Shown: in pieces, positions 1-6,824 of the stretch
Position numbering within the stretch: the stretch's first letter is position 1
Layout: each line of letters begins with the position of its first letter
Assembly: GCA_025964295.1 (NCBI GenBank)
Contig: JAOPZD010000321.1
Location: forward strand, 1-13,426
Source of the DNA: Conexibacter sp.
GTDB taxonomy: Bacteria > Actinomycetota > Thermoleophilia > Solirubrobacterales > Solirubrobacteraceae
Length of the DNA stretch: 13,426 nucleotides
Direction of reading: 5' to 3'
The notes under the pieces: model-generated
The model's input: only the letters and a program-made list of their open reading frames with translations
The model's database searches: none
Told to the model about the DNA's origin: nothing
Position numbers and translations under genes: made by a program

Positions 1-263
1 TCGGTGCGCCGCGGGCCCGGACCGTTCCGTGGACCGGGCCGGCGGCGCTCGTCGCGCAGCTGCGCGACGCACGGGCCGCGTTCGGCCAGGACTGGGCGAT
101 CGTCCGCGGCCCCGCGTCGATCGCCGCCACCGTCGGGCGCCTCGTCCGGCCCCGCGTGCAGCTGGAGGAGCTACCGCCGGGGGTGGAGGCGCACTGGGAC
201 AGCGTGCTTGCGGCCGACGCCGGCGACGCCCTCGCCCGATCATCCCCCTCCCGAGGAACCTGA
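1..263 (+). CDS. 3' end of an unrecognised gene (partial)
   Basis: The reading frame starting at base 3 is open from the window edge to a TGA at 261-263 and has strongly GC-rich third positions, unlike the two other plus frames over the same bases. About 86 residues are visible, containing VPWTGPAALVAQLRDARAAF near the left end and ending ALARSSPSRGT. I see no motif that identifies a family, and no membrane segment or cysteine cluster. The stop lies two bases before the ATG of the following acyl-CoA dehydrogenase, so the two are probably co-transcribed, possibly with translational coupling. The function is unknown; a role in the same acyl-CoA pathway is only a guess from position. Confidence 0.6.
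   Translation, partial: GAPRARTVPWTGPAALVAQLRDARAAFGQDWAIVRGPASIAATVGRLVRPRVQLEELPPGVEAHWDSVLAADAGDALARSSPSRGT
253..257 (+). promoter_or_regulatory. Shine-Dalgarno of ACAD1
   Basis: GAGGA, eight bases before the ATG at 266. It fixes that ATG as the start, although the frame stays open further upstream into the preceding gene. Confidence 0.65.
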
Positions 264-265
264 CC

Positions 266-1450
266 ATGACCATCATCGAATCGCCCGGCCTCAACTACGA
301 CCTCACCGACGAGCAGCAGCTGTTCCGCCGATCGGTGCGGGACTTCGTGACCATCGAGCTGCCCAAGGACTACTGCCGCGAGGTCGAGGCACGCGAGGCC
401 TTCCCCGAAGACCTGTGGAAGAAGCTCGCGGACCAGGGCCTGCACGGGATCGCGATCCCGGAGGAGTACGGAGGTCAGGGCGGCTCGATCATCGAGCAGA
501 TGATCGTCGCCGAGGAGCTGGCCCGTACGATGGCGGGGCTCGTGTGGCTCTGGGGCATCACGGCCTTCGCGGGCGTGAAGTGCATCGGCACCTTCGGGAC
601 CGAAGAGCAGAAGCGGGAATACCTCCCCAAGGTGGCCGCCGGGGAGATCAAGTTCGCGATCGCCCTCACCGAGCCGGACGGCGGAACCGACGTGCTCGGG
701 TCCATGCGCACGCGCGCGGTGCGGACCGACGGCGGCTGGATCGTCAACGGCACGAAGATCTGGTCGACCATGGCGCATGTGGCCGACAAGCTGCTCCTCG
801 TCGCCCGCACGCAGGCCGAGACGAAGCGCCCCTCCGAAGGCATCAGCGTCTTCCTGATCGACGCGCGAAGCCCAGGCATCACGGCGACCCAGATCCCGAA
901 GCTCGGGATGCGCGCGGTGGGCAGTTGCGAGCTCCAGCTCGAGAACGTCTTCGTGCCGGACGGCACGGCGGTGGGCGAGATCGACCGGGGCTGGCGGCTC
1001 CTCGCCGAGACGCTCAACAGCGAGCGGATCCTCGTCTCCGCCCAGTGCTGCGGCGTGCTGCAGGGCATCCTCGAGGACATGGTCAGCTACGCGAACGAGC
1101 GGGTGGCGTTCGGGCAGACGATCGGCGCCTTCCAGGCGGTGCAGCACAAGATCGCCGACACTGCGATGAGCCTGGAGACCGCAAAGCTCCACGCTTACCG
1201 CGCCGGGTGGTTGCTGCAACGTGGCCAGCCCGCCGGGGTCGCGGCGACGATGGCGAAGGTCATCTCGTCCGAGCTCGCCTTCAAGGCGGCCGATGACGGG
1301 ATGCAGATTCTCGGCGGCTACGCCTACGCGCTCGAGTACGACATGCAGCGCTACTGGCGGGACATCCGCCTGTTCCGCATCGCTCCGATCAACAACGAGA
1401 TGGGCCGCAACATGATCGGGGAGAGTCTCGGCCTCCCACGCGCCTTCTGA
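266..1450 (+). CDS. acyl-CoA dehydrogenase (ACAD1)
   Basis: FAD-dependent acyl-CoA dehydrogenase of 394 residues, the normal family length. It would introduce an alpha,beta double bond into a CoA thioester and pass electrons to ETF. The N-terminal helical domain has the YGGQGG turn near 70-75. The beta domain has the flavin-site motif TEPDGGTD (about 135-142) and KIWST, with Trp166. The C-terminal helical domain has ERVAFG, then ILGGYAYALEYDMQRYWRD near the end. The usual C-terminal catalytic Glu (MCAD Glu376) is replaced by Pro374 in APINNEM. A Glu stands at 253 in LNSERI, the helix-G position used as base in isovaleryl- and long-chain dehydrogenases. The start is chosen from the GAGGA site and the match of its N-terminus (SPGLNYDLTDEQQ) to ACAD3, its closest relative here. 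It appears to belong to an upstream operon and converges on the etf operon. Substrate unknown; the layout resembles the CaiA-like branch. Confidence 0.93.
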   Translation: MTIIESPGLNYDLTDEQQLFRRSVRDFVTIELPKDYCREVEAREAFPEDLWKKLADQGLHGIAIPEEYGGQGGSIIEQMIVAEELARTMAGLVWLWGITAFAGVKCIGTFGTEEQKREYLPKVAAGEIKFAIALTEPDGGTDVLGSMRTRAVRTDGGWIVNGTKIWSTMAHVADKLLLVARTQAETKRPSEGISVFLIDARSPGITATQIPKLGMRAVGSCELQLENVFVPDGTAVGEIDRGWRLLAETLNSERILVSAQCCGVLQGILEDMVSYANERVAFGQTIGAFQAVQHKIADTAMSLETAKLHAYRAGWLLQRGQPAGVAATMAKVISSELAFKAADDGMQILGGYAYALEYDMQRYWRDIRLFRIAPINNEMGRNMIGESLGLPRAF

Positions 1451-1470
1451 TGGTCGAGGACGTCGGGACG

Positions 1471-1492
1471 GGCAGGGGCGTCGGCCCCTGCC
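1471..1492. terminator. hairpin between convergent genes
   Basis: GGCAGGGGC, loop GTCG, GCCCCTGCC: a perfect 9-bp GC stem in the 59-bp gap between the convergent ACAD1 and Fe-S oxidoreductase stop codons. There is no T-run on either side, so it is an I-shaped, possibly bidirectional terminator of the kind common in high-GC actinobacteria. Confidence 0.55.
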
Positions 1493-1509
1493 TCGTGGCC
1501 TGACCGGTG

Positions 1510-3666
1510 TCACCCCCGACGTTCGGCCTCGGCGTGCCGCAGCGCCTCGGCCACGAGCTCCGTGAGCTCCTGGAGTCCGAGCTGGTCAGCGTGCCCGGTC
1601 GTCTTGATCGCGTCTTCGTACATCGTCACGTCCTTCGGGCAGCTGACGACGAAGAGGTCGAGCTCGCCCAGGGCGGTCGCCTCACGGATGCGGTTCTCCG
1701 ACGGACGCTCGGCCGCCGGGTCCTCGCGCATCCAGATCCGGCCGCCCCCGGCTCCGCAGCAGAACGACTGCTCGCGGTTGCGCGGCATCTCGACGAGCGT
1801 GCACCCCAGCAGCTCCAGGATGCGGCGAGGAGCGTCGTACTCGCCGTTGTGCCGCCCCAGGTAACAGGGGTCGTGGTACGTGACGCGGTAGTCGAGCCGG
1901 CCCCGGATGTCGAGGCGGCCCGCCTCGATCAGCTCGAGGAGGAAGGTCGTGTGATGGTCCACGCGCCAGCTGCCGCCCAGGGCGGGATACTCGTTGCGCA
2001 AGGTGTTGAGGGAGTGGGGATCGGACGTGACGATCCGACCGAACGACGCCTCCCGCAGGGTGCTGATGTTCTGCTCGGCCAGCATCTCCCAGAGGCCTTC
2101 TTCGCCGACCCGGCGCACGTCGTTGCCTGCGTTGCCCTCCCCGTCGTAAAGGATCCCGAAGTTCACGCCCGCGGCCCGGTAGAGCCGCGCGAGCGCTCGC
2201 GAGACCTCCTGCGAGCGCGGGTCGAAAGAGGCATAGTCGCCGACGAACCACAGGACGTCGACCGCGGTCTCCCGTGCGTCGGGCACCTCGAAGTCGAGCT
2301 CCTGAGTCCAGTGACCCCGGCGGCGCCGGCTGGCCCCGAGCGAGTTTCCTGACTTGCGGATGGCTCGCAGCGTCGTCTGGACCTCTGAGGGCGCCTCGCC
2401 GTCCTCGACCATACGGCGGCGCAGCTGGTTGATGATGGGCGCCTGCTCGATGCCGACCGGGCACGCCTCCACGCATGCGTTGCACTGCATGCACGACCAC
2501 ACGGTCTCCGGGCGGACCCGATCGGGCCCGACGACGGGCGTGTCAGCCGGGGCCGACGCCAGCAGGCCTCCGAGCACGCCGCCGAGGCCGGATGTCCCCG
2601 ACCCGCGGCGTGGCCGTTCGTGCAGCTCGAGGATGACGTCACGCGGAGAGAGCGGGAGCCCGGTGGCGTTGGCGGGGCACGCCTCGTGGCACCTCCCGCA
2701 CTTCGTGCACGCATCCAGCTGCACGAGGTGGGGAACGGAGAAGTCGTCGAGCACTCCGTAGCCGGCCGGCGCGTCTGCGCGCTCGGCGGGGATGACTGCC
2801 AGGCGCTTGCCGGCGAGCGGGTCGGCGAGCACGAGCGAGGCGAAGCTCGTGAGCATGTGCATCGCCTTCGTGAACGGGATGGCTGCGACGAACGAGATCG
2901 CCACGACCCCGTGCGACCACCACAGGGTCATGCGCATGACCTCCAAGGCGCCGCTGCCCATTCCCGTCATCGTCTGCGCCGCGGCCCATCCGACGGGGCT
3001 GTATCCCCCGCCGGCCGGTCGGTCCATGGCGATTCGCGTCCCCTCGAGGGCGTACCCCGTCAGGAGGAGGTAGAGCAGGCCGCCGACCAACAGCCAGTCG
3101 CCCCACCGGTATCCGCGGCGGTCCTGCTGCGGCTCGTCCGGAGCGCGGTCCGGCCGCGCATAGTCGAGCTTGCGCGGCCGGATGACGGCACGGCGGAACA
3201 TCATCGCCAGGACGCCCGCGAGGAGGCCGATGCCCATGACGTCAAGGACGACGGAGTACCAGCGGTAGAAGTGGCCCGTGAAGAACCGCCAGCCGAAGAA
3301 CCGCTCGGTGACGTCGGTGTTGATCGCCAGGACGACCGTGCCGAGGAAGAGCACGGCGAACCCGTAGACGATCGCCGCGTGGGCCACGCCGGCGTAGCGG
3401 TCCCGCCGCGCGACGCTCGCGTGCGACGCGACGATCGCGGTCGCGTGCCGCAGACGGGCCGGCAGATCCTCCCGCGGAGGCAGGCCGCCAGCGCCTCGCC
3501 GGTACCGGGCGATGGGTCTCAGCACACCGTAGGCGAAGACGAGGACCGACAGCACGGCCAGGAGGTACCACGTGACCTCGAGCCACCCCGGGAAGTGCCA
3601 CAGCACCTCCCGGGTCTCCCCGCCCCTCACGAGCGGGTCCGCCGTCGAGAGGGGAGCCGTCCTCAC
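1510..3666 (-). CDS. membrane Fe-S oxidoreductase, HdrD/EtfD-like (ETF:quinone oxidoreductase candidate)
   Basis: 718 residues from a GTG that overlaps the etfA stop as GTGA; longer upstream reading frame is a shadow of etfA. The N-terminal half is a NarI-like membrane domain with about five hydrophobic helices (about 32-48, 94-115, 135-157, 189-206, 247-270) and candidate haem-b histidines (H81, H96, H252, H270). Two ferredoxin-type motifs follow, CTKCGRCHEACP (C320, C323, C326, C330) and CMQCNACVEACP (C392, C395, C398, C402). The C-terminal half has two CCG-type domains. The second keeps DPCYLGR (C601) and CCGAGGG (C636-C637), but its last motif reads CPKD (C676, D679). The first (about 471-560) has no cysteine at all. 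The architecture matches mycobacterial EtfD (Rv0338c) and the DUF224 ETF-oxidising membrane proteins, which move electrons from ETF to the quinone pool. Its place as third gene of the etfBA operon supports that role. Function is by analogy. Confidence 0.88.
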   Translation of the reverse strand: MRTAPLSTADPLVRGGETREVLWHFPGWLEVTWYLLAVLSVLVFAYGVLRPIARYRRGAGGLPPREDLPARLRHATAIVASHASVARRDRYAGVAHAAIVYGFAVLFLGTVVLAINTDVTERFFGWRFFTGHFYRWYSVVLDVMGIGLLAGVLAMMFRRAVIRPRKLDYARPDRAPDEPQQDRRGYRWGDWLLVGGLLYLLLTGYALEGTRIAMDRPAGGGYSPVGWAAAQTMTGMGSGALEVMRMTLWWSHGVVAISFVAAIPFTKAMHMLTSFASLVLADPLAGKRLAVIPAERADAPAGYGVLDDFSVPHLVQLDACTKCGRCHEACPANATGLPLSPRDVILELHERPRRGSGTSGLGGVLGGLLASAPADTPVVGPDRVRPETVWSCMQCNACVEACPVGIEQAPIINQLRRRMVEDGEAPSEVQTTLRAIRKSGNSLGASRRRRGHWTQELDFEVPDARETAVDVLWFVGDYASFDPRSQEVSRALARLYRAAGVNFGILYDGEGNAGNDVRRVGEEGLWEMLAEQNISTLREASFGRIVTSDPHSLNTLRNEYPALGGSWRVDHHTTFLLELIEAGRLDIRGRLDYRVTYHDPCYLGRHNGEYDAPRRILELLGCTLVEMPRNREQSFCCGAGGGRIWMREDPAAERPSENRIREATALGELDLFVVSCPKDVTMYEDAIKTTGHADQLGLQELTELVAEALRHAEAERRG

Positions 3667-4628
3667 GGCGGTGCGAACTTCGCGGCGAGCGCCTCGGAGA
3701 CCTCGTGGAGATCGGCGACGGCGCCGTAATCGGCGACCGCGAAGATCGGCGCATCCGGGTCGGTGTTGACGGCGATGATCGTGTCGGCCCCCCGCATGCC
3801 GATGAGGTGCTGCACGGCACCCGAGATCCCGAGGGCGAGGTAGACCTTCGGCTTGACCGTCTGTCCCGACTGACCCACCTGACGAGATTGGGGCAGCCAG
3901 CCGGCATCGATCAGGGGCCGGGACGCGGAGAGCGTCGCTCCGAGCGCCTGGGCCAGCTCCTCGAACCGAGCCACATCCCCCTCCTCCTCGACCCCCCGGC
4001 CGATCGAGAGCAGGAAGTCGGTTGTGGTGATGTCCACGTCGCCCGACTCGGCCTCGACGTAGTCCAGGTGCTCGACCCTCGGTGCGACGTCGGCGAGCAG
4101 CACCGCCCGGACCGGCACGGAGGTCTCTGCGGAGGCGGCCGCGGTGAAGGCCCCCGCTCGCACGGTGATGAGCGTCGCCGCCTTCCCGGGGAAGTCGAGC
4201 GTGGCGGCCAGGCGGTCGCCGTAGTCGCCCCGCCGGACGCACAGGGCGCCCTCGCGCCACTCCGCGGCCGTCACGTCCGTGGCGAAGCCGAGGCCAAGGC
4301 GCACCGCCACCGCCCCGGCCCAGCCCATGCCGTCGACGGTGTGCCCGGCGAGGATCACGTCAGCGCCGGTCTCGGCCGCGAGCGCCTCCACCGCAGCGGC
4401 GTGGAGGTGCGGCTCGAAGTGCTCGGTCGGGGTGGAGACCGTGAGGATCTCCGTGACGCATGCGGCGGAGAGCATGGGCGCGTACTGCTCGGCGTCACGC
4501 CCCACCACGGCCACGCGGACGGGGTCGCAACCGTCCGCGACGAGCTCACCGGCGAGGCCCAGGAGCTCGAGGCTGATGTCCCGCAGCTCGCCTCGCCGTA
4601 CTTCGACCATCACGAGGACGCCGCTCAT
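3663..4628 (-). CDS. etfA: electron transfer flavoprotein alpha subunit
   Basis: 321 residues, normal for the FAD-binding subunit of ETF. The heterodimer accepts electrons from acyl-CoA dehydrogenases and delivers them to a quinone oxidoreductase. The C-terminal FAD domain has the family pattern: SASRPLIDAGWLP (234-246), VGQSGQTVKPKVY (251-263), GISGAVQHLIGM (267-278), then AVNTDPDAPIFAVADYG (286-302). The N-terminal domain (1 to about 190) is the usual Rossmann-like half with AGHTVDGMGWAGAVAVRLG around 94-112. The ATG overlaps the etfB stop as ATGA, and its own TGA overlaps the GTG of the Fe-S oxidoreductase, so the three proteins are probably made in fixed ratio by translational coupling. 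No defect is visible. Confidence 0.96.
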   Translation of the reverse strand: MSGVLVMVEVRRGELRDISLELLGLAGELVADGCDPVRVAVVGRDAEQYAPMLSAACVTEILTVSTPTEHFEPHLHAAAVEALAAETGADVILAGHTVDGMGWAGAVAVRLGLGFATDVTAAEWREGALCVRRGDYGDRLAATLDFPGKAATLITVRAGAFTAAASAETSVPVRAVLLADVAPRVEHLDYVEAESGDVDITTTDFLLSIGRGVEEEGDVARFEELAQALGATLSASRPLIDAGWLPQSRQVGQSGQTVKPKVYLALGISGAVQHLIGMRGADTIIAVNTDPDAPIFAVADYGAVADLHEVSEALAAKFAPP

Positions 4629-5410
4629 GCCGCCACGCGCTGCCGGATGATGTGGGCGATCTTCTCGGCGATGTCGACCGTGCTGCCGTCGAGGAACTCG
4701 ACGCTGCCGCAGATCACCGGTGTGCTCAGTTGCTGTCGGCGGCAGCCGGTGGTGCCCGCCAGCTCTTCGGGGGAGAGCCCGAGGTCCTCGGGCGTCAGCG
4801 TCCGGCGCGGCTTCTCCTTCGCCTGGCGGATGCCGCGCAGGTTCGCGTAGCGCGGCTCGTTGATGCCGGTCTGAACGGTGACCAGGGCGGGCAGGGAAAC
4901 ACGGAGCACCTCGACGAGGCCGCCCTCGAGCTCGCGATGGACGGTCGCGCTCGTGGTGCCTTCGCAGGCGATCTCACGGACGACGGCCACCCGGGGCAGA
5001 TCGAGCAGCTCCGCGAGGGCGACACCGGTGGCGGCTGTGGAGCCATCGGAGGACTGCACGCCACACAGCACGAGGTCGGCGGCCTCCGGCCGGATGACCT
5101 CCGAGAGGAGACGGGCGACCGACAGCGCATCGAGGCCGGCGCCCTCACCGACGTCCACGTGCACCGCGCGGTCGGCACCCATCGCGAGGCAGGTCAGCAG
5201 GGCATCGGCGACCTCGTCGCCCCCGACGGTCACGACCACTATCTCACCGTCCCCCTCGGACTCCTTGATCTGAAGCGCTGCCTCGAGGGCGTACGTGTCC
5301 CACTCGTTGACGTCCCATTCGAGCGCGTCGTCGCTGACCACCTCGGTCTCGGCGAGCTCGTAGTCCTCCTCGAGTGTCGCTGCGCACTTCATCGATACCA
5401 CGATCTTCAT
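4625..5410 (-). CDS. etfB: electron transfer flavoprotein beta subunit
   Basis: 261 residues, the usual length of the AMP-binding ETF subunit. The start MKIVVSMKCA is the typical beta-subunit N-terminus and is preceded by GGAGG; the frame is open further upstream, but that extension covers the promoter region and lacks homology. Visible family features are NEWDTYALEAALQIKE (35-50), the AMP-site segment CGVQSSDGSTAATG (116-129) and the beta signature TGINEPRYANLRGIRQAKEK (181-200). First gene of the minus-strand operon etfB-etfA-Fe-S oxidoreductase, divergent from ACAD2, with an operator-like palindrome 50 bp upstream. It pairs with the alpha subunit to serve the dehydrogenases encoded alongside. 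Confidence 0.95.
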   Translation of the reverse strand: MKIVVSMKCAATLEEDYELAETEVVSDDALEWDVNEWDTYALEAALQIKESEGDGEIVVVTVGGDEVADALLTCLAMGADRAVHVDVGEGAGLDALSVARLLSEVIRPEAADLVLCGVQSSDGSTAATGVALAELLDLPRVAVVREIACEGTTSATVHRELEGGLVEVLRVSLPALVTVQTGINEPRYANLRGIRQAKEKPRRTLTPEDLGLSPEELAGTTGCRRQQLSTPVICGSVEFLDGSTVDIAEKIAHIIRQRVAA

Positions 5411-5413
5411 GAC

Positions 5414-5418
5414 CCTCC
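5414..5418 (-). promoter_or_regulatory. Shine-Dalgarno of etfB
   Basis: GGAGG on the minus strand, three bases before the etfB ATG (counting from the end of GGAGG). It decides the start at 5410 over upstream in-frame ATGs. Confidence 0.65.
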
Positions 5419-5459
5419 GGCCTGCTGGCAGTGGACGAGACGGTGCCGATGGTACCACG

Positions 5460-5477
5460 CTACCAATCAAGCGGTAG
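5460..5477. promoter_or_regulatory. operator-like palindrome, site A (etfB/ACAD2 region)
   Basis: CTACCAATCAAGCGGTAG matches the perfect palindrome CTACCAATCGATTGGTAG at 15 of 18 positions. It lies 50 bp upstream of the etfB start, within the 167-bp divergent region. The outer arms CTACC and GGTAG are intact. Size and symmetry fit a TetR-family dimer site. The same motif occurs at sites B and C; the regulator encoded at 11170-11814 is the obvious candidate, but binding is inferred. Confidence 0.65.
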
Positions 5478-5542
5478 GTGGAAACGGTGATTTTTCTCGG
5501 GCCTCGCGACGCCGACGGGCAATATGCCATGATCGTCAACGA

Positions 5543-5560
5543 CGGCCAACCGATTGGTAG
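5543..5560. promoter_or_regulatory. operator-like palindrome, site B (ACAD2 leader)
   Basis: CGGCCAACCGATTGGTAG matches the same palindrome at 15 of 18 positions, with the right arm GATTGGTAG perfect and the left arm eroded. It ends six bases before the ACAD2 ribosome binding site, so it probably lies in or just after the ACAD2 promoter. Its centre is 83 bp from that of site A. Confidence 0.62.
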
Positions 5561-5565
5561 AAACG

Positions 5566-5570
5566 AGGAG
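5566..5570 (+). promoter_or_regulatory. Shine-Dalgarno of ACAD2
   Basis: AGGAG within GAGGAGAG, seven bases before the ATG at 5578. It supports that start over an in-frame TTG at 5554, which falls inside operator site B, and over an out-of-frame ATG at 5573. Confidence 0.6.
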
Positions 5571-5577
5571 AGATGGC

Positions 5578-6741
5578 ATGACCCCGGAGACCGCAGACGA
5601 GCTGCGCCTGTTCACGCGTAGTGCACGTAAGTGGGTGGAGAAGGAGGCACCGAAGGCCTACGGCCGCGAGCTCGAGCGCCGTGAGCACGAGTACCCCTTC
5701 GAGCTCTGGGACAAGTTCACCGAGGGCGGGTACCACGGCCTGAGCGTCCCCGAGGAGTACGGCGGGCAAGGCGGCGACGTCCTGACCCAGGTGGCCTTCG
5801 CGCGGGAGCTCTCACGGACCCTCGGCGGTCTTGCCTGGGTCTGGGGGCTGACCTCGTTCGCCGGGTCCAAGTCCATCGGCTTGTACGGCACGGAGGAGCA
5901 GAAGGAGCGTTTCCTGCCGGCGGTTGCGGCGGGCGAGGCCCGATTCTCGATCGGGTTCACGGAACCTGACGGCGGCACCGATGTCCTCGGGGCGATGAAG
6001 ACTACGGCCGAGCGTGTCGACGGCGGGTGGTCGATCAGCGGCACGAAGGTCTGGTGCTCGTCGGCCCACGTCGCTGACTACATCCTCCTGCTCGCGCGCA
6101 CGGACAAGGACGTCGTCAAGCGTCAGCAAGGCGTCACCCTGTTCATCGTGCCCGCAAAGGCCGCGGGTGTGGAGATCCAGGAGCTCAGCAAGCTGGGCAT
6201 GCGTGCCATCGGTTCCTGTCAGGTCAACCTGACGCGGGTCTTCGTCCCCGACGAGAACGTGCTCGGCGAGGCCGGCGACGCGTGGTATATGTTGCTCCCC
6301 ACGCTGAACAACGAGCGCGTGATGGCCTCGGCCTTCTGTGTCGGGGTCCTCGATGGCGTCCTCGAGGACGCCATTGCGTACGCCAAGCAGCGGCGGGCCT
6401 TCGGCAAGGCGATCGGGGAGTTCCAGGTGCTCCAGCACTACATCGCCGATATCGCGATCTGGCGCAAGCAGGCCGAGCTGATGGTCAACGAGGCGGCTGA
6501 GCTGCTGAACGACGGCAAGCCCTGCCACCTCGAGGCGAGCATGGCCAAGGTCGTCGCCTCGGAGAACGCAGTCAACGCCGCCGACCACGGCATCCAGATC
6601 CTCGGCGGGATGGGGTACTCGGGCGAGACCGACATGCAGCGCTATTGGCGCGACGCGCGGCTGTGGCGGATCGGGCCGATCACGAACGAGATGGCGCGCA
6701 ACGTCATCGCGGAGAACCTCGGCCTGCCGCGGTCCTTCTGA
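5578..6741 (+). CDS. acyl-CoA dehydrogenase (ACAD2)
   Basis: 387-residue FAD-dependent acyl-CoA dehydrogenase. YGGQGG lies near the end of the N-terminal domain, FTEPDGGTDVLGAM and KVWCSSAHV in the beta domain, and RRAFGKAIGEFQVLQH and ILGGMGYSGETDMQRYWRD in the C-terminal domain. As in ACAD1 and ACAD3, the position of MCAD Glu376 is a proline (Pro367 in IGPITNEM), and the likely base is Glu246 in LNNERV, exactly 121 residues earlier. It is the most divergent of the three Pro-type paralogues; for instance SSAHVADY replaces STMAHVADK/STLAHVADR, and the N-terminus lacks the SPGLN leader. First gene of the rightward cluster, divergent from etfB, with two operator-like sites in the shared region, so ETF and this dehydrogenase are probably induced together. 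Substrate not predictable from sequence. Confidence 0.93.
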   Translation: MTPETADELRLFTRSARKWVEKEAPKAYGRELERREHEYPFELWDKFTEGGYHGLSVPEEYGGQGGDVLTQVAFARELSRTLGGLAWVWGLTSFAGSKSIGLYGTEEQKERFLPAVAAGEARFSIGFTEPDGGTDVLGAMKTTAERVDGGWSISGTKVWCSSAHVADYILLLARTDKDVVKRQQGVTLFIVPAKAAGVEIQELSKLGMRAIGSCQVNLTRVFVPDENVLGEAGDAWYMLLPTLNNERVMASAFCVGVLDGVLEDAIAYAKQRRAFGKAIGEFQVLQHYIADIAIWRKQAELMVNEAAELLNDGKPCHLEASMAKVVASENAVNAADHGIQILGGMGYSGETDMQRYWRDARLWRIGPITNEMARNVIAENLGLPRSF

Positions 6742-6774
6742 TGTCGTGCCAGCGGGCGACCGCAATTCGCGCAT

Positions 6775-6792
6775 CTACCAATCGAACGGTAG
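6775..6792. promoter_or_regulatory. operator-like palindrome, site C (ACAD3 promoter)
   Basis: CTACCAATCGAACGGTAG is the best copy of the motif, 16 of 18 positions against the perfect palindrome. It sits 32 bp before the ACAD3 ATG and reaches the place where the -35 element of the predicted promoter would be, a classical position for repression. Confidence 0.68.
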
Positions 6793-6812
6793 AATTCTTC
6801 CATCCGGCGCGT

Positions 6813-6818
6813 TAGGCT
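6813..6818 (+). promoter_or_regulatory. putative -10 element of ACAD3, leaderless start
   Basis: TAGGCT, followed by six bases and then the ATG at 6825. A transcript starting at the normal distance from this -10 would begin on or beside the A of the ATG. No Shine-Dalgarno sequence precedes that ATG. Leaderless mRNAs are common in actinobacteria. The -10 is inferred by eye. Confidence 0.45.
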
Positions 6819-6824
6819 CGCGAC

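Noticed and set aside
29..265. 79-residue N-terminal extension of ACAD1
   Set aside because: It is Arg/Gly/Pro-rich with no homology. The frame of the upstream gene covers the same bases with better codon use, and a GAGGA site precedes the ATG at 266.
1507..2352. Long plus-strand open frame opposite the Fe-S oxidoreductase
   Set aside because: No recognisable domain. It is antisense to a clear cysteine-motif protein, and such long mirror frames are expected in very GC-rich coding DNA. The same applies to plus-strand frames at 2620-3729, 3705-4850 and 4652-5560.
3667..4260. N-terminal extension of the Fe-S oxidoreductase frame (about 198 extra residues)
   Set aside because: The extension is low-complexity Arg/Gly-rich translation lying wholly inside etfA in another frame. 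The GTG overlapping the etfA stop gives a sensible start just before the membrane domain.
5411..5539. 43-residue N-terminal extension of etfB
   Set aside because: The family start MKIVVSMK has its own GGAGG site. The extension covers the divergent promoter region and operator site A.
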